10,239 nt of DNA from positions 1-10,239 of the forward strand of contig DAORDI010000208.1 of the NCBI GenBank assembly GCA_035345895.1, read 5' to 3'. The notes below the pieces were generated by a model. It was given only the letters and a program-made list of their open reading frames with translations. It had not been told where the DNA came from and did not search any database. A program made the translations under genes and the position numbers. The DNA comes from DAORDI01 sp035345895 (GTDB lineage Bacteria; Spirochaetota; Leptospiria; Leptospirales; Leptospiraceae). Shown here piece by piece: positions 1-6,158 of the stretch. Positions within the stretch are counted from its first letter, which is position 1, and every line of letters starts with the position of its first letter.

Positions 1-626
1 GAAAATAAATCTTTTAGTTGCTTTTCATCTTTAACATTACTTAATTTTGTGGTTGATGAAATTTTATCTTTAGTTTTTTGATCAACTTCTTCCTTCCAGT
101 ATCTTGCTAAACTTTCGTTATAAGGCGAAATAACAGTTAAATTCAATTTATTTAGAGAAAATTTATTACCTGCTAATATTAGAGTATTATTCATAGGAAA
201 TTTATTCTCGTATAAAAACTCTTCGAGTCTAAATGTGGTTTTAGAATTTAGCTTCCGCTTATTTTCGATATTTGAGGAAAATAGAAAAGGAGTTTTGCTT
301 TCAAGAATTGTATACCAATGAATTAAATAGTGCTGATTAAAGCTTATATTTTTTATTCGAAAAACTTGATTTGCATTTCTTAAATAATGGATTAAAGATT
401 CAATTCCAAGAACATGATCATTATCACTATGGGTAATAAAGATGGAATCTAAATTTTCATTTTCCTTAGCCAGCAAATCACCTATTTCGGGAATTAGGTT
501 TTCCATGACCATATTTGCATTTCCGCCATCCACCAAAATATTGTGAAACTTACCGTCCTTTCCTTTAAACCGAACAAGGATCGCATCTCCCGATCCAGCT
601 TTTAAAAATCTGACTTCAAAGCTCAT
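1..626 (-). CDS. ComEC-like MBL-fold metallohydrolase, partial (C-terminus beyond the left edge)
   Basis: Reading the minus strand from the ATG at 626-624, the frame stays open to the edge: 208 complete codons and no stop, so only the N-terminal part is present. The protein starts MSFEVRFLKAGSGDAILVRF, has an ILVDGG strand near residues 30-35, then THSDNDH at residues 65-71 (H66, D68, D70, H71). This order, GDAILV then VDGG then HxDxDH, is that of the metallo-beta-lactamase fold, in the HSDxDH style of the ComEC/Rec2 soluble domain rather than the HxHxDH of glyoxalases. No signal peptide or membrane helix is visible, so it is probably a cytoplasmic metal-dependent hydrolase; the substrate is unknown. 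The later metal ligands lie off the window or are not recognisable. A GGGG at 636-639 (complement) is the only Shine-Dalgarno-like element. The first 600 bases are 30% G+C, against about 43% in sampled lines of neighbouring genes, and rich in TTA, AAA and ATT codons, suggesting transfer. Confidence 0.75.
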   Translation of the reverse strand, partial: MSFEVRFLKAGSGDAILVRFKGKDGKFHNILVDGGNANMVMENLIPEIGDLLAKENENLDSIFITHSDNDHVLGIESLIHYLRNANQVFRIKNISFNQHYLIHWYTILESKTPFLFSSNIENKRKLNSKTTFRLEEFLYENKFPMNNTLILAGNKFSLNKLNLTVISPYNESLARYWKEEVDQKTKDKISSTTKLSNVKDEKQLKDLF

Positions 627-813
627 TTTTGATTTCCCCGTTATTCAATTAAAAACATATCAGATTCTCTGCCAGCAGAAAACAGAAAGGATTTTGTCAG
701 TTTTTGTCCTGATGCAGTCAATGCTTCAGTAAAATGTCATCCAATCCTGAATAAATCAGTTCACTGACAGACTCCTTTCAGATAAAAAAATTGACTGATT
801 CTCAAAATCCTGG

Positions 814-844
814 TTGCGGAAGTGAACAGTCTGCAGAATATAAC
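814..844 (+). promoter_or_regulatory. Possible sigma-70-type promoter for the first FecR gene
   Basis: TTGCGG at 814-819 and TATAAC at 839-844 are separated by 19 bases and lie just upstream of the ribosome binding site. The -10 box is good, but the -35 box is imperfect and the spacer is longer than the ideal 17. A better -35 match, TTGACT at 791-796, has no -10 box at the right distance. This is a weak prediction. Confidence 0.25.
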
Positions 845-855
845 AGTCTGAATCT

Positions 856-861
856 AGGAGG
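856..861 (+). promoter_or_regulatory. Ribosome binding site of the first FecR gene
   Basis: AGGAGG lies five bases before the ATG at 867. It is the strongest Shine-Dalgarno sequence in the window and fixes the start of this gene. Confidence 0.85.
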
Positions 862-866
862 AAAAA

Positions 867-1574
867 ATGAAAATCATTTCCATATCAGTTTTTTCAGCAA
901 TCGTATTCGGGTCGTTCTCTGTCTCAGCAGAAGAAGCGGCTACAGTGAGTTTTTCAGTCGGAAAAGTATCTTACAAGTCTTCAAAGGACCCGAAGGCAGC
1001 CTGGAAACCATTGAAAAAGAACGACAAGGTGGAGGGAGGCACTTCCATTCAGACAGGAAACGGTTCATCCGTCACTTTTGTATTTGCCGGATCCGAGTTC
1101 AAAATCTATCCAAATACAACCGTCGTTCTGAATGCCCTTCCGTCAAAGAATCAGGAAGGACATATTGATGTGCCGTCAGGATTTGCCTGGTTCAAACTGA
1201 AAGATGTGGAAAAATCAGGATTCAAGGCGACTACCCCTGCTTCGACTGCGGGAGTGCGCGGAACTGCGTTTGCCTCTCTTTATGATCCGAAACTGGAAAC
1301 TGCAATGAACTGCACCTGTCATGGAAAAGTGGAAGTGAAGGGTACTGGGAACGAAAAAGGCACTATGGTAGAGAAAGGAAACGGATCCTATGTGGATAAA
1401 AGCGGTAAAGTCAATACAGGTTCTTATGCCGGTCTAATTGAAAAGACAGATGCTCTTCCGGGATTCGAAAATCTCATACAAAAGGCACCTCTTCTGAAAA
1501 ACTGCCTGAGCTGTCATGCTCCGAAAGGCTGGCAGATGAAGGGAATCACTAAAGACGAAACTTACGGAAAATAA
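867..1574 (+). CDS. Secreted FecR-domain protein with a C-terminal CXXCH haem-type motif
   Basis: This 235-residue protein starts with a Sec signal peptide (basic Lys2, hydrophobic core ISVFSAIVFGSFSV, likely cleavage after VSA at residue 21), so it should act in the periplasm. A FecR-like domain covers about residues 27-160. Its conserved signature is TTPASTAGVRGTAF at 122-135, preceded by the usual GxSIQTGNGSSVTFVFAG segment around 58-75. Two cysteine clusters stand out: CTCH at 149-152, and CLSCHAPKGW from 213, where CLSCH is a CXXCH motif as used for covalent haem c attachment. Met224 or His152 could be a distal ligand, but that is a guess. In classical FecR, the domain sits behind a membrane helix and signals to FecI; here there is no cytoplasmic part, membrane anchor, FecI or TonB receptor nearby. 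A strong AGGAGG supports the start. The gene is followed at 283 bases by another FecR gene. The FecR call is firm; haem binding is inferred from the motif only. Confidence 0.9.
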   Translation: MKIISISVFSAIVFGSFSVSAEEAATVSFSVGKVSYKSSKDPKAAWKPLKKNDKVEGGTSIQTGNGSSVTFVFAGSEFKIYPNTTVVLNALPSKNQEGHIDVPSGFAWFKLKDVEKSGFKATTPASTAGVRGTAFASLYDPKLETAMNCTCHGKVEVKGTGNEKGTMVEKGNGSYVDKSGKVNTGSYAGLIEKTDALPGFENLIQKAPLLKNCLSCHAPKGWQMKGITKDETYGK

Positions 1575-1857
1575 ATCCATCCGAAATTCAGACGGAATGC
1601 AGGCCGACATTGTTCATTCTCTGAATGTCCGCCTGAATTCAATTCGTTCAAATCCTCCCATCCTCTGCATACCCTGTTTACAAAATAAAAAACTCCTGCT
1701 GTTCTGACATAGAGTCTCAGATTCTGATTTTCTGCACTTTCAGATATATGATTTCCCCAAATATTTAAGGCTTTTTTCTTCTTTCAGTTTTATGATTGAT
1801 CTTTGATGATGCAGAATTTTTATATGTAACAGCTTTAATGAATTTCGGTGAATAATT
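1575..1857. other. Intergenic region between the two FecR genes
   Basis: These 283 bases contain the hairpin at 1601-1634 and, at the far end, a weak promoter-like pair: TTGATC at 1796-1801 and TTTATA at 1819-1824, 17 bases apart. I see no ORF of credible coding character. The gap and hairpin suggest that the second FecR gene has its own promoter. Confidence 0.4.
1601..1634 (+). terminator. Possible hairpin terminator after the first FecR gene
   Basis: AGGCCGACATT at 1601-1611 pairs with AATGTCCGCCT at 1624-1634 in 10 of 11 positions, around a 12-base loop, 26 bases after the stop codon. The right arm, extended to about 1640, could instead pair with TTCAGACGG around 1588-1596. No run of T follows, so this may be a 3-prime structure or a factor-dependent stop rather than a standard intrinsic terminator. 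Confidence 0.35.
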
Positions 1858-3087
1858 ATGCGATATACAATATCTTTTATCACAGTTCTGGCAATCCTCA
1901 TTTTATCCGACTGCAGATCCGTACCTCCTCAGGAACAGGTTTCTTCCGAACCTGAAGAAGAAAAACGTACACCGGAACAGCTCGAAAGTCTGCGAATGAA
2001 ATACAGAAACAGGAATGAAAAAAAAGCAGGACTTGCTCCCGGCTATCAGACCGAAAAACCTCCTTCTCAACAAGAAAGGATCATATCCGTCAGCTCTCCG
2101 ATCAGAATAGAACCTGCAGCAAAGGTTGCTTTTGCAGTCGGAAATCCTTCAGCTATCCTTGCAGCAGGCAGAAAGAGAACGTTGAAAAAAGGAGACACTG
2201 TCCTCGACGGAGAGATTATTGAAACGGGAAACTCAGGAACCTGTGATCTGGAATTTTCAGGCAAATCCAAAGTAATTATCCGTGTAAAACCGAAATCTGT
2301 TTTCAAGGTCAGCAGAAACACTGCCGGTGAAGGAGAGAGTCAGTTTCTAGACTCAGGAAGCATTGCAGTCAAAGCAGAAAAAACAGATAAAAAAGGATTC
2401 AAGCTGAACACTCATGCATGGGTTGTAGGAGTGAGAGGAACTGAATTTGATGTGTCTGCAGATGATAAAAATTCTGATATTAAGATGGATGAAGGTGAAG
2501 TTTCGCTTCTTCCTTTCATTCCTGAACTCGAACTTGTCCAGAATAAAAAAGGCAGCTTCTTCAAGCTTTTTTATGACAATGCAGTCAAGGCTGAAAAAGG
2601 GGAAGATGTCAGTCTTTCCTCCGAAAAAAAGAAAGAATTCACTGAAAAGTCAGGTTTGAATAATGTACTGAATGATGCCTCCTCTCCTGACTTTGAAAAC
2701 AGGCTGAATCAGCTGGCGGAGTCGGATTCATTTAAAAAAAGTTTTCTGTCTTTTTTGCAGACTGCAAAGGAAAAAAGGGTGCCTGAAAACTGCAGAGGGA
2801 CAAAAATCCCTGCAGAGCTGATAGAAGAATGCACTGATACTCATATTCTGCTGAAACTGGACACAAAAGAAAACAGGAACAAATACTATCAGATGCATCT
2901 GAACGGAAATCATTTTGAGTTCAGACTTCAGGCATATGATTATTTTTCAGGTGAGTGCCCGGAATATGCTTCTGCAAAAAATACTGCAGAAGAAAGACTG
3001 AAAAGAAAGGACACAGTTCCGGCAGAAACGGAAAAAGCGGAAAAACTGCTGGATCATTTCAGATCCTGCGGTTCGGAAAAGAAATAA
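1858..3087 (+). CDS. FecR-domain putative lipoprotein
   Basis: This 409-residue protein begins with a short signal sequence (MRYTISFITVLAILILSDC) that ends at Cys19, a candidate lipidation site. LSDC is an atypical lipobox because Asp stands at -1, so lipid attachment is likely but unproven. Residues 20-80 are charged and proline-rich, probably a linker. A FecR-like domain follows at about 88-218: AVGNPSA, KKGDTVLDGEIIETGNSGTCDLEF and the signature HAWVVGVRGTEFDV at 186-199, which is the same core as in the upstream gene. Residues 219-409 are charged, mostly helical-looking and unrecognised, with four cysteines (312, 325, 367, 404) that could form disulfides. The start has only a weak ribosome site (GGTGA at 1846-1850). 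The next gene begins 16 bases after the stop, so the two are very likely one operon. It is probably an envelope protein facing the periplasm. It carries no cytoplasmic anti-sigma region, so a classical FecR signalling role is unlikely. The function is unknown. Confidence 0.88.
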   Translation: MRYTISFITVLAILILSDCRSVPPQEQVSSEPEEEKRTPEQLESLRMKYRNRNEKKAGLAPGYQTEKPPSQQERIISVSSPIRIEPAAKVAFAVGNPSAILAAGRKRTLKKGDTVLDGEIIETGNSGTCDLEFSGKSKVIIRVKPKSVFKVSRNTAGEGESQFLDSGSIAVKAEKTDKKGFKLNTHAWVVGVRGTEFDVSADDKNSDIKMDEGEVSLLPFIPELELVQNKKGSFFKLFYDNAVKAEKGEDVSLSSEKKKEFTEKSGLNNVLNDASSPDFENRLNQLAESDSFKKSFLSFLQTAKEKRVPENCRGTKIPAELIEECTDTHILLKLDTKENRNKYYQMHLNGNHFEFRLQAYDYFSGECPEYASAKNTAEERLKRKDTVPAETEKAEKLLDHFRSCGSEKK

Positions 3088-3091
3088 AAAT

Positions 3092-3097
3092 GAGGAG
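3092..3097 (+). promoter_or_regulatory. Ribosome binding site of the peptidoglycan-binding gene
   Basis: GAGGAG lies six bases before the ATG at 3104, inside the 16-base gap after the FecR lipoprotein gene. It supports both the chosen start and co-transcription. Confidence 0.75.
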
Positions 3098-3103
3098 AAA
3101 TTA

Positions 3104-3814
3104 ATGATTTTAAGAATCCTTTCTGCAATATTTATTGCAGGAATAATGATGGAGTGCAGTTCAAAGCCTGTAACTCTTGCAACAGCGACAAGGAAAGTGG
3201 ATGAAAAATCTGCCGAATATAAATCCCGATCAACAGCTCCTGACTCACCTCCAGGGTCCTGCTTTATCCGGAAAAAAACTCCGGCAGTGTACAACACAGT
3301 ATCAGAGAAGGTGCTTGTAAAGCCTGCTGAAACAAAGACTGTAGATGTGCCTGAAGTGACTGAGACTGTGGAAGAACGGATCATAGACAAGGAAGGCTAC
3401 ACATACTGGGTGACAAATGAAACAAATGAAATCTGGTACCAGGAAGAGGTTCCGACCACCTACAAAATTGTAAAAAAACAGATAGTCAAATCGCCGGCAG
3501 AAAGGAAGACAGTGGAAATTCCCGCAGAGTACAGGACAATTGACAAGCAGGTAGTCGTGAAGGAAGAATCCTATGACTGGCAGGAAGTCCTGTGCGGAAA
3601 CAATGCGACAAAGGAAACAGTGAAAAGTCTTCAGGATAAACTTAAGAGTGCAGGATTCAGTCCTGGAAATACTGACGGAAACCTGGATGAGGATACAATG
3701 AAGGCACTGAACGAGTACCAGTCCAAAAATCGGCTTCCTGTGGATAAGAACAATTATATCAATATGGAATCATTAAAAAAACTGGGAGTAAAGGTTCAGC
3801 CTAAACAGTCTTGA
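3104..3814 (+). CDS. Putative lipoprotein with internal repeat and C-terminal peptidoglycan-binding domain
   Basis: This 236-residue protein has a short hydrophobic leader (ILRILSAIFIAGIMMEC) ending at Cys18, a candidate lipidation site with an atypical acidic Glu at -1. The middle is duplicated: residues about 58-95 (TPAVYNTVSEKVLVKPAETK, then VDVPEV) and about 116-153 (VPTTYKIVKKQIVKSPAERK, then VEIPAEY) share the pattern P-x-x-Y-x-x-V, K-x-x-V, PAE-K-T-V-x-P. Cys53 and Cys164 flank the duplicated part and might form a disulfide. Residues about 170-228 match a PG_binding_1 domain: SLQDKLKSAGFSPGNTDGNL, then DEDTMKALNEYQ and a leucine-rich end. This fold binds the peptide part of murein, so the protein probably tethers a membrane to the cell wall or senses it. 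It follows the FecR lipoprotein gene at 16 bases with a good ribosome site. There is no catalytic domain. The domain assignment is good, the cellular role is inferred. Confidence 0.88.
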   Translation: MILRILSAIFIAGIMMECSSKPVTLATATRKVDEKSAEYKSRSTAPDSPPGSCFIRKKTPAVYNTVSEKVLVKPAETKTVDVPEVTETVEERIIDKEGYTYWVTNETNEIWYQEEVPTTYKIVKKQIVKSPAERKTVEIPAEYRTIDKQVVVKEESYDWQEVLCGNNATKETVKSLQDKLKSAGFSPGNTDGNLDEDTMKALNEYQSKNRLPVDKNNYINMESLKKLGVKVQPKQS

Positions 3815-3832
3815 TTTTTACAAACTCACCTT

Positions 3833-3862
3833 ACGCCTAACGGCCGCAGGTGGGGCGTTTTT
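3833..3862 (+). terminator. Possible intrinsic terminator of the FecR and peptidoglycan-binding operon
   Basis: ACGCCT at 3833-3838 pairs with GGGCGT at 3853-3858 (five Watson-Crick pairs and one T-G), followed directly by TTTTT at 3858-3862. It begins 19 bases after the stop codon. The same GGCGTT block can pair instead with AACGCC at 3869-3874, so the fold is ambiguous. Confidence 0.4.
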
Positions 3863-3894
3863 GGCAGGAACGCCTTTCGGCGGCTTGAGGGCTC

Positions 3895-3970
3895 GCACAT
3901 TTGGAAGCTGCTGCAAACTTAGAAGCCGCTACGCCCAGATGGCTAAACTCCCGCAAGCTTGGAAGATGCT
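3895..3970. repeat. Three degenerate 18-base repeat units
   Basis: The units are GCACATTTGGAAGCTGCT (3895-3912), GCAAACTTAGAAGCCGCT (3913-3930) and GCAAGCTTGGAAGATGCT (3953-3970). They share the pattern GCA-N3-TT-R-GAAG-N2-GCT. The first two are directly adjacent and the third follows after 22 bases. The origin is unknown. Confidence 0.55.
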
Positions 3971-4000
3971 GTTTTTACTGATCCATCGCAAACTGTTAAA

Positions 4001-4047
4001 CTGCTAGATTTTTCTAATGCTTTTTGAAAATTAGAGCATCTAGACAG
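4001..4047. other. Long imperfect hairpin in the convergent intergenic region
   Basis: The arm 4001-4018 (CTG, CTAGAT, CTAAT blocks) pairs with 4030-4047 (ATTAG, ATCTAG, CAG blocks) with small internal bulges, around an 11-base T-rich loop. That gives about 14 to 15 pairs. It is not followed by a T run, so it is not a standard terminator on the plus strand. Confidence 0.5.
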
Positions 4048-4082
4048 CATATCGTATTTGCGTAACGTGAGTTACAAAGAAA

Positions 4083-4110
4083 AAAAGGGACTCTTTGAAG
4101 AGTCCCTTTT
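4083..4110 (-). terminator. Strong intrinsic terminator of hslVU
   Basis: AAAAGGGACTCT at 4083-4094 and AGAGTCCCTTTT at 4099-4110 form a perfect 12-pair stem with a four-base loop. On the minus strand it lies 37 bases after the hslU stop and runs into a T7 tract followed by CTTT (complement of 4076-4086). It could also slow plus-strand transcripts, but the T tract in that direction is short. Confidence 0.88.
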
Positions 4111-4147
4111 GAGTAATCAAACAGCAATATCAGTCCATCTGTTTTCA

Positions 4148-5584
4148 TTACAGAATATACCTGCTCAGATCCTTGTCCTCTACTATCTTTCCTATTTTCT
4201 TCTGAACATATTCCTTAGTCACAGTAATCTTCTTTTCTTCAGGCTTCAGATCAGATGCTTCAAAGCTCAGGTCTTCGAGAACCTTTTCCAGAATCGTATT
4301 CAGTCTTCTTGCACCAATGTTTTCCTGTGATTCATTGACCTCAAATGCAGTGGATGCAAGTTCTTCAATCCCGTCCTTTGAAAAATCCAGTTCCACGCCT
4401 TCCACCGAAAGAAGTGCCTGGTACTGTTTTGTCAGTGAAGACTTTGTATCCGTAAGTATTTTTATAAAATCGTTCCTGCTCAGTTTTTCGAGTTCTACAC
4501 GGATCGGAAATCTTCCCTGAAGTTCCGGAATAAGATCGGAAGGCTTGGATATATGAAATGCACCGGCTGCAATAAAAAGAATATAGTCCGTTCTGACAGG
4601 GCCTGCTTTTGTATTTACGGAAGCACCTTCCACAATCGGAAGAAGATCTCTTTGAACACCTTCCCTGGAAACATCGGCACCGCTTCTGTTCTCTTTTCCT
4701 GCTACCTTGTCTATTTCGTCAATGAAAATGATTCCGGCCTCTTCTGCCCTTCTCACTGCCTCCTGATTGACTTTGTCAGGGTCGAGAAGTTTTTCTGCCT
4801 CCTGCTCTGCCAGAAGCTTGAGTGCATCCTGAACAGGAAGTTTCTTTTTCCGGCTTTTGCGGTTCATCAGATCTCCCAGAAAATTCTGGAGCTGGGAATC
4901 CATTTCCTCCAGATTGCCTGCTCCGAATACCTGCATGGATGGCATATTTCCGGGATTCGGTGAACTCAATTCGATTTCAATCTCCTGGGAATCAAATTTA
5001 CCGTTTCGAAGCCTCGACCGGAAAATCTCCCTGGTAGACTGGTAGCTTTTTTTTCTTTCTTCCTCTTCTGCACTGATGAAATCGGTCTGAAAACCTGCTC
5101 CGGACGGAGCGGGAGGCGGAGGAATGAGAATATCGAGTACAAGATCCTCTGCTTTTTTACGTGCATCCTCTTCAACTTTCTTTCTGAATTCTGCCTTTAC
5201 TAAGTTCAGAGATACACTCATCAGATCGCGGATCATTGACTCCACATCCCGTCCCACATACCCTACTTCAGTGTATTTTGTAGCCTCCACTTTCAGAAAC
5301 GGGGCTCTGCAGAGTTTAGCCAGTCTTCTGGCTATCTCTGTCTTTCCTACTCCAGTAGGTCCGATCATCAGTATATTTTTTGGATAAATCTCTTCACGAA
5401 TGGACGGTTCCAGTTTTCTCCGTCTTGTCCTGTTTCGCAGTGCAATTGCCACTGCTTTTTTTGCATTTTTCTGACCGATAATGTGCTGATCGAGTTCAGT
5501 TACGATCTGAGAAGGAGTCAGATCAAATTCAAAACCTGTATCCGACTTTTCTTCCCTGTTTTCCAATGGCTGCAGTTCATTCAT
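4148..5584 (-). CDS. hslU: HslU, ATPase subunit of the HslVU (ClpYQ) protease
   Basis: HslU is the hexameric AAA+ unfoldase that uses ATP to feed substrates into the HslV peptidase in the cytoplasm. The 478 residues show the whole family plan: LTPSQIVTELDQHIIGQ at 22-38, Walker A GPTGVGKT at 75-82, pore loop GYVG at 108-111, the variable inserted I-domain from about 112 to 250, Walker B IIFIDEID at 285-292, the SGADVSREGVQRDLLPIVEG segment at 301-320, sensor-2 GARR at 424-427 and the C-terminal tail DLSRYIL, which in this family docks into HslV. It is longer than the 443-residue E. coli protein, through about 20 extra N-terminal residues and a larger I-domain containing a proline run (PPPP, about 155-158). 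The ATG overlaps the hslV stop as ATGA, which implies translational coupling. Identification is essentially certain. Confidence 0.98.
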   Translation of the reverse strand: MNELQPLENREEKSDTGFEFDLTPSQIVTELDQHIIGQKNAKKAVAIALRNRTRRRKLEPSIREEIYPKNILMIGPTGVGKTEIARRLAKLCRAPFLKVEATKYTEVGYVGRDVESMIRDLMSVSLNLVKAEFRKKVEEDARKKAEDLVLDILIPPPPAPSGAGFQTDFISAEEEERKKSYQSTREIFRSRLRNGKFDSQEIEIELSSPNPGNMPSMQVFGAGNLEEMDSQLQNFLGDLMNRKSRKKKLPVQDALKLLAEQEAEKLLDPDKVNQEAVRRAEEAGIIFIDEIDKVAGKENRSGADVSREGVQRDLLPIVEGASVNTKAGPVRTDYILFIAAGAFHISKPSDLIPELQGRFPIRVELEKLSRNDFIKILTDTKSSLTKQYQALLSVEGVELDFSKDGIEELASTAFEVNESQENIGARRLNTILEKVLEDLSFEASDLKPEEKKITVTKEYVQKKIGKIVEDKDLSRYIL

Positions 5585-6126
5585 ATAGCAAGCTCTTCTA
5601 CTGTTATGTTATGATTTGTATAAACACAGATATCGGCTGCTATTTCCAGCCCTTCTTTTACGATTTCAGCTGCATTCAGAGAGGAATGCTTGTACAATGC
5701 CCTGGCTGCTGAAAGTGCATAATTCCCGCCGGAACCGATGGCCAGAATCCCGTCATCCGGTGAAATCACTTCTCCCGTCCCGGAAACAAGGAAGGATTCA
5801 GTTCTGTCCGCCACAATCAGAAGAGCTTCCAGCTTTCTGAGCATTCTGTCCGTCCTCCAGTCTTTTGCGAGTTCCACTACGCTTCTCGAAAGATTCCCGT
5901 TGTATGTCTGAACTTTTTTTTCAAAAAGCTCAAAGAGTGTAAATGCATCTGCAGCAGAACCGGCAAATCCGGTGAGTATCTGATCATTGAAAAGTCTTCT
6001 TACTTTTTTTGCAGAATTTTTCATGACTGTCTGGCCTAATGAAACCTGTCCGTCTCCGCCAAGTGCAGTCTTTCCGTCCTTTCTCACACAGAGAATGGTG
6101 GTCGCCCTGAATTTTAATTCTTCCAT
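5581..6126 (-). CDS. hslV: HslV, peptidase subunit of the HslVU (ClpQY) protease
   Basis: HslV is the N-terminal-threonine peptidase that forms a double hexameric ring capped by HslU. From the ATG at 6126 the protein has 181 residues and starts MEELKFRATTILCVRKDGKT. The conserved TTI marks the mature N-terminus, so Thr9 should be the catalytic nucleophile after removal of an eight-residue propeptide. Other family blocks are GGDGQVSLGQTVMK, KKVRRLFNDQILTGFAGSAA, the long invariant stretch around ELAKDWRTDRMLRKLEALL, AIGSGGNYALSAARAL and the end DICVYTNHNITVEEL. A TTG codon directly before the ATG (6129-6127) would add one residue; I prefer ATG. There is no clear Shine-Dalgarno sequence before either start. 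hslU follows with a four-base overlap. The upstream region carries an inverted repeat at 6159-6175. Identification is essentially certain. Confidence 0.97.
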   Translation of the reverse strand: MEELKFRATTILCVRKDGKTALGGDGQVSLGQTVMKNSAKKVRRLFNDQILTGFAGSAADAFTLFELFEKKVQTYNGNLSRSVVELAKDWRTDRMLRKLEALLIVADRTESFLVSGTGEVISPDDGILAIGSGGNYALSAARALYKHSSLNAAEIVKEGLEIAADICVYTNHNITVEELAI

Positions 6127-6158
6127 CAAAGAAACTAGAAAGTTACTGGTTTTTTTTG

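Larger units (their letters stand above)
627..866. other. Divergent intergenic region between the MBL-fold gene and the first FecR gene
   Basis: These 240 bases must hold the promoters of both divergent genes. Base composition shifts here from AT-rich on the left to the average of the rest of the window. I see a short dyad TCAGT-TC-ACTGA at 756-767 and a weak promoter-like pair upstream of the FecR gene. I see no convincing small ORF. Confidence 0.5.
3815..4147. other. Gene-free structured region between convergent genes
   Basis: No ORF of coding character occupies these 333 bases. In order, they hold: a GC-rich block of alternately complementary segments (3833-3882), three degenerate 18-base repeat units (3895-3970), a long imperfect hairpin (4001-4047) and a perfect 12-pair terminator (4083-4110). 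The GC-rich first half contrasts with its surroundings. It could be a long 3-prime untranslated region, a small RNA locus or a decayed repeat element; the sequence alone does not decide. Confidence 0.5.

Noticed and set aside
791..1168. A 125-residue open frame starting at TTG 791 on the plus strand
   Set aside because: It overlaps the first FecR gene in another frame, has no ribosome site and reads as low-complexity basic sequence. The FecR gene has AGGAGG, a signal peptide and a recognised domain.
867..3087. Classical FecIR iron-citrate signalling system
   Set aside because: FecR domains are present, but there is no sigma factor, no TonB-dependent receptor and no cytoplasmic anti-sigma region in either protein.
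2947..3390. A 147-residue minus-strand frame across the FecR lipoprotein and peptidoglycan-binding genes
   Set aside because: Its sequence is Ser/Phe/Thr-rich shadow of two well-supported plus-strand genes, with no family resemblance and no ribosome site.
3895..3970. CRISPR array
   Set aside because: The 18-base units are degenerate, two of them have no spacer between them, and no cas gene is nearby.
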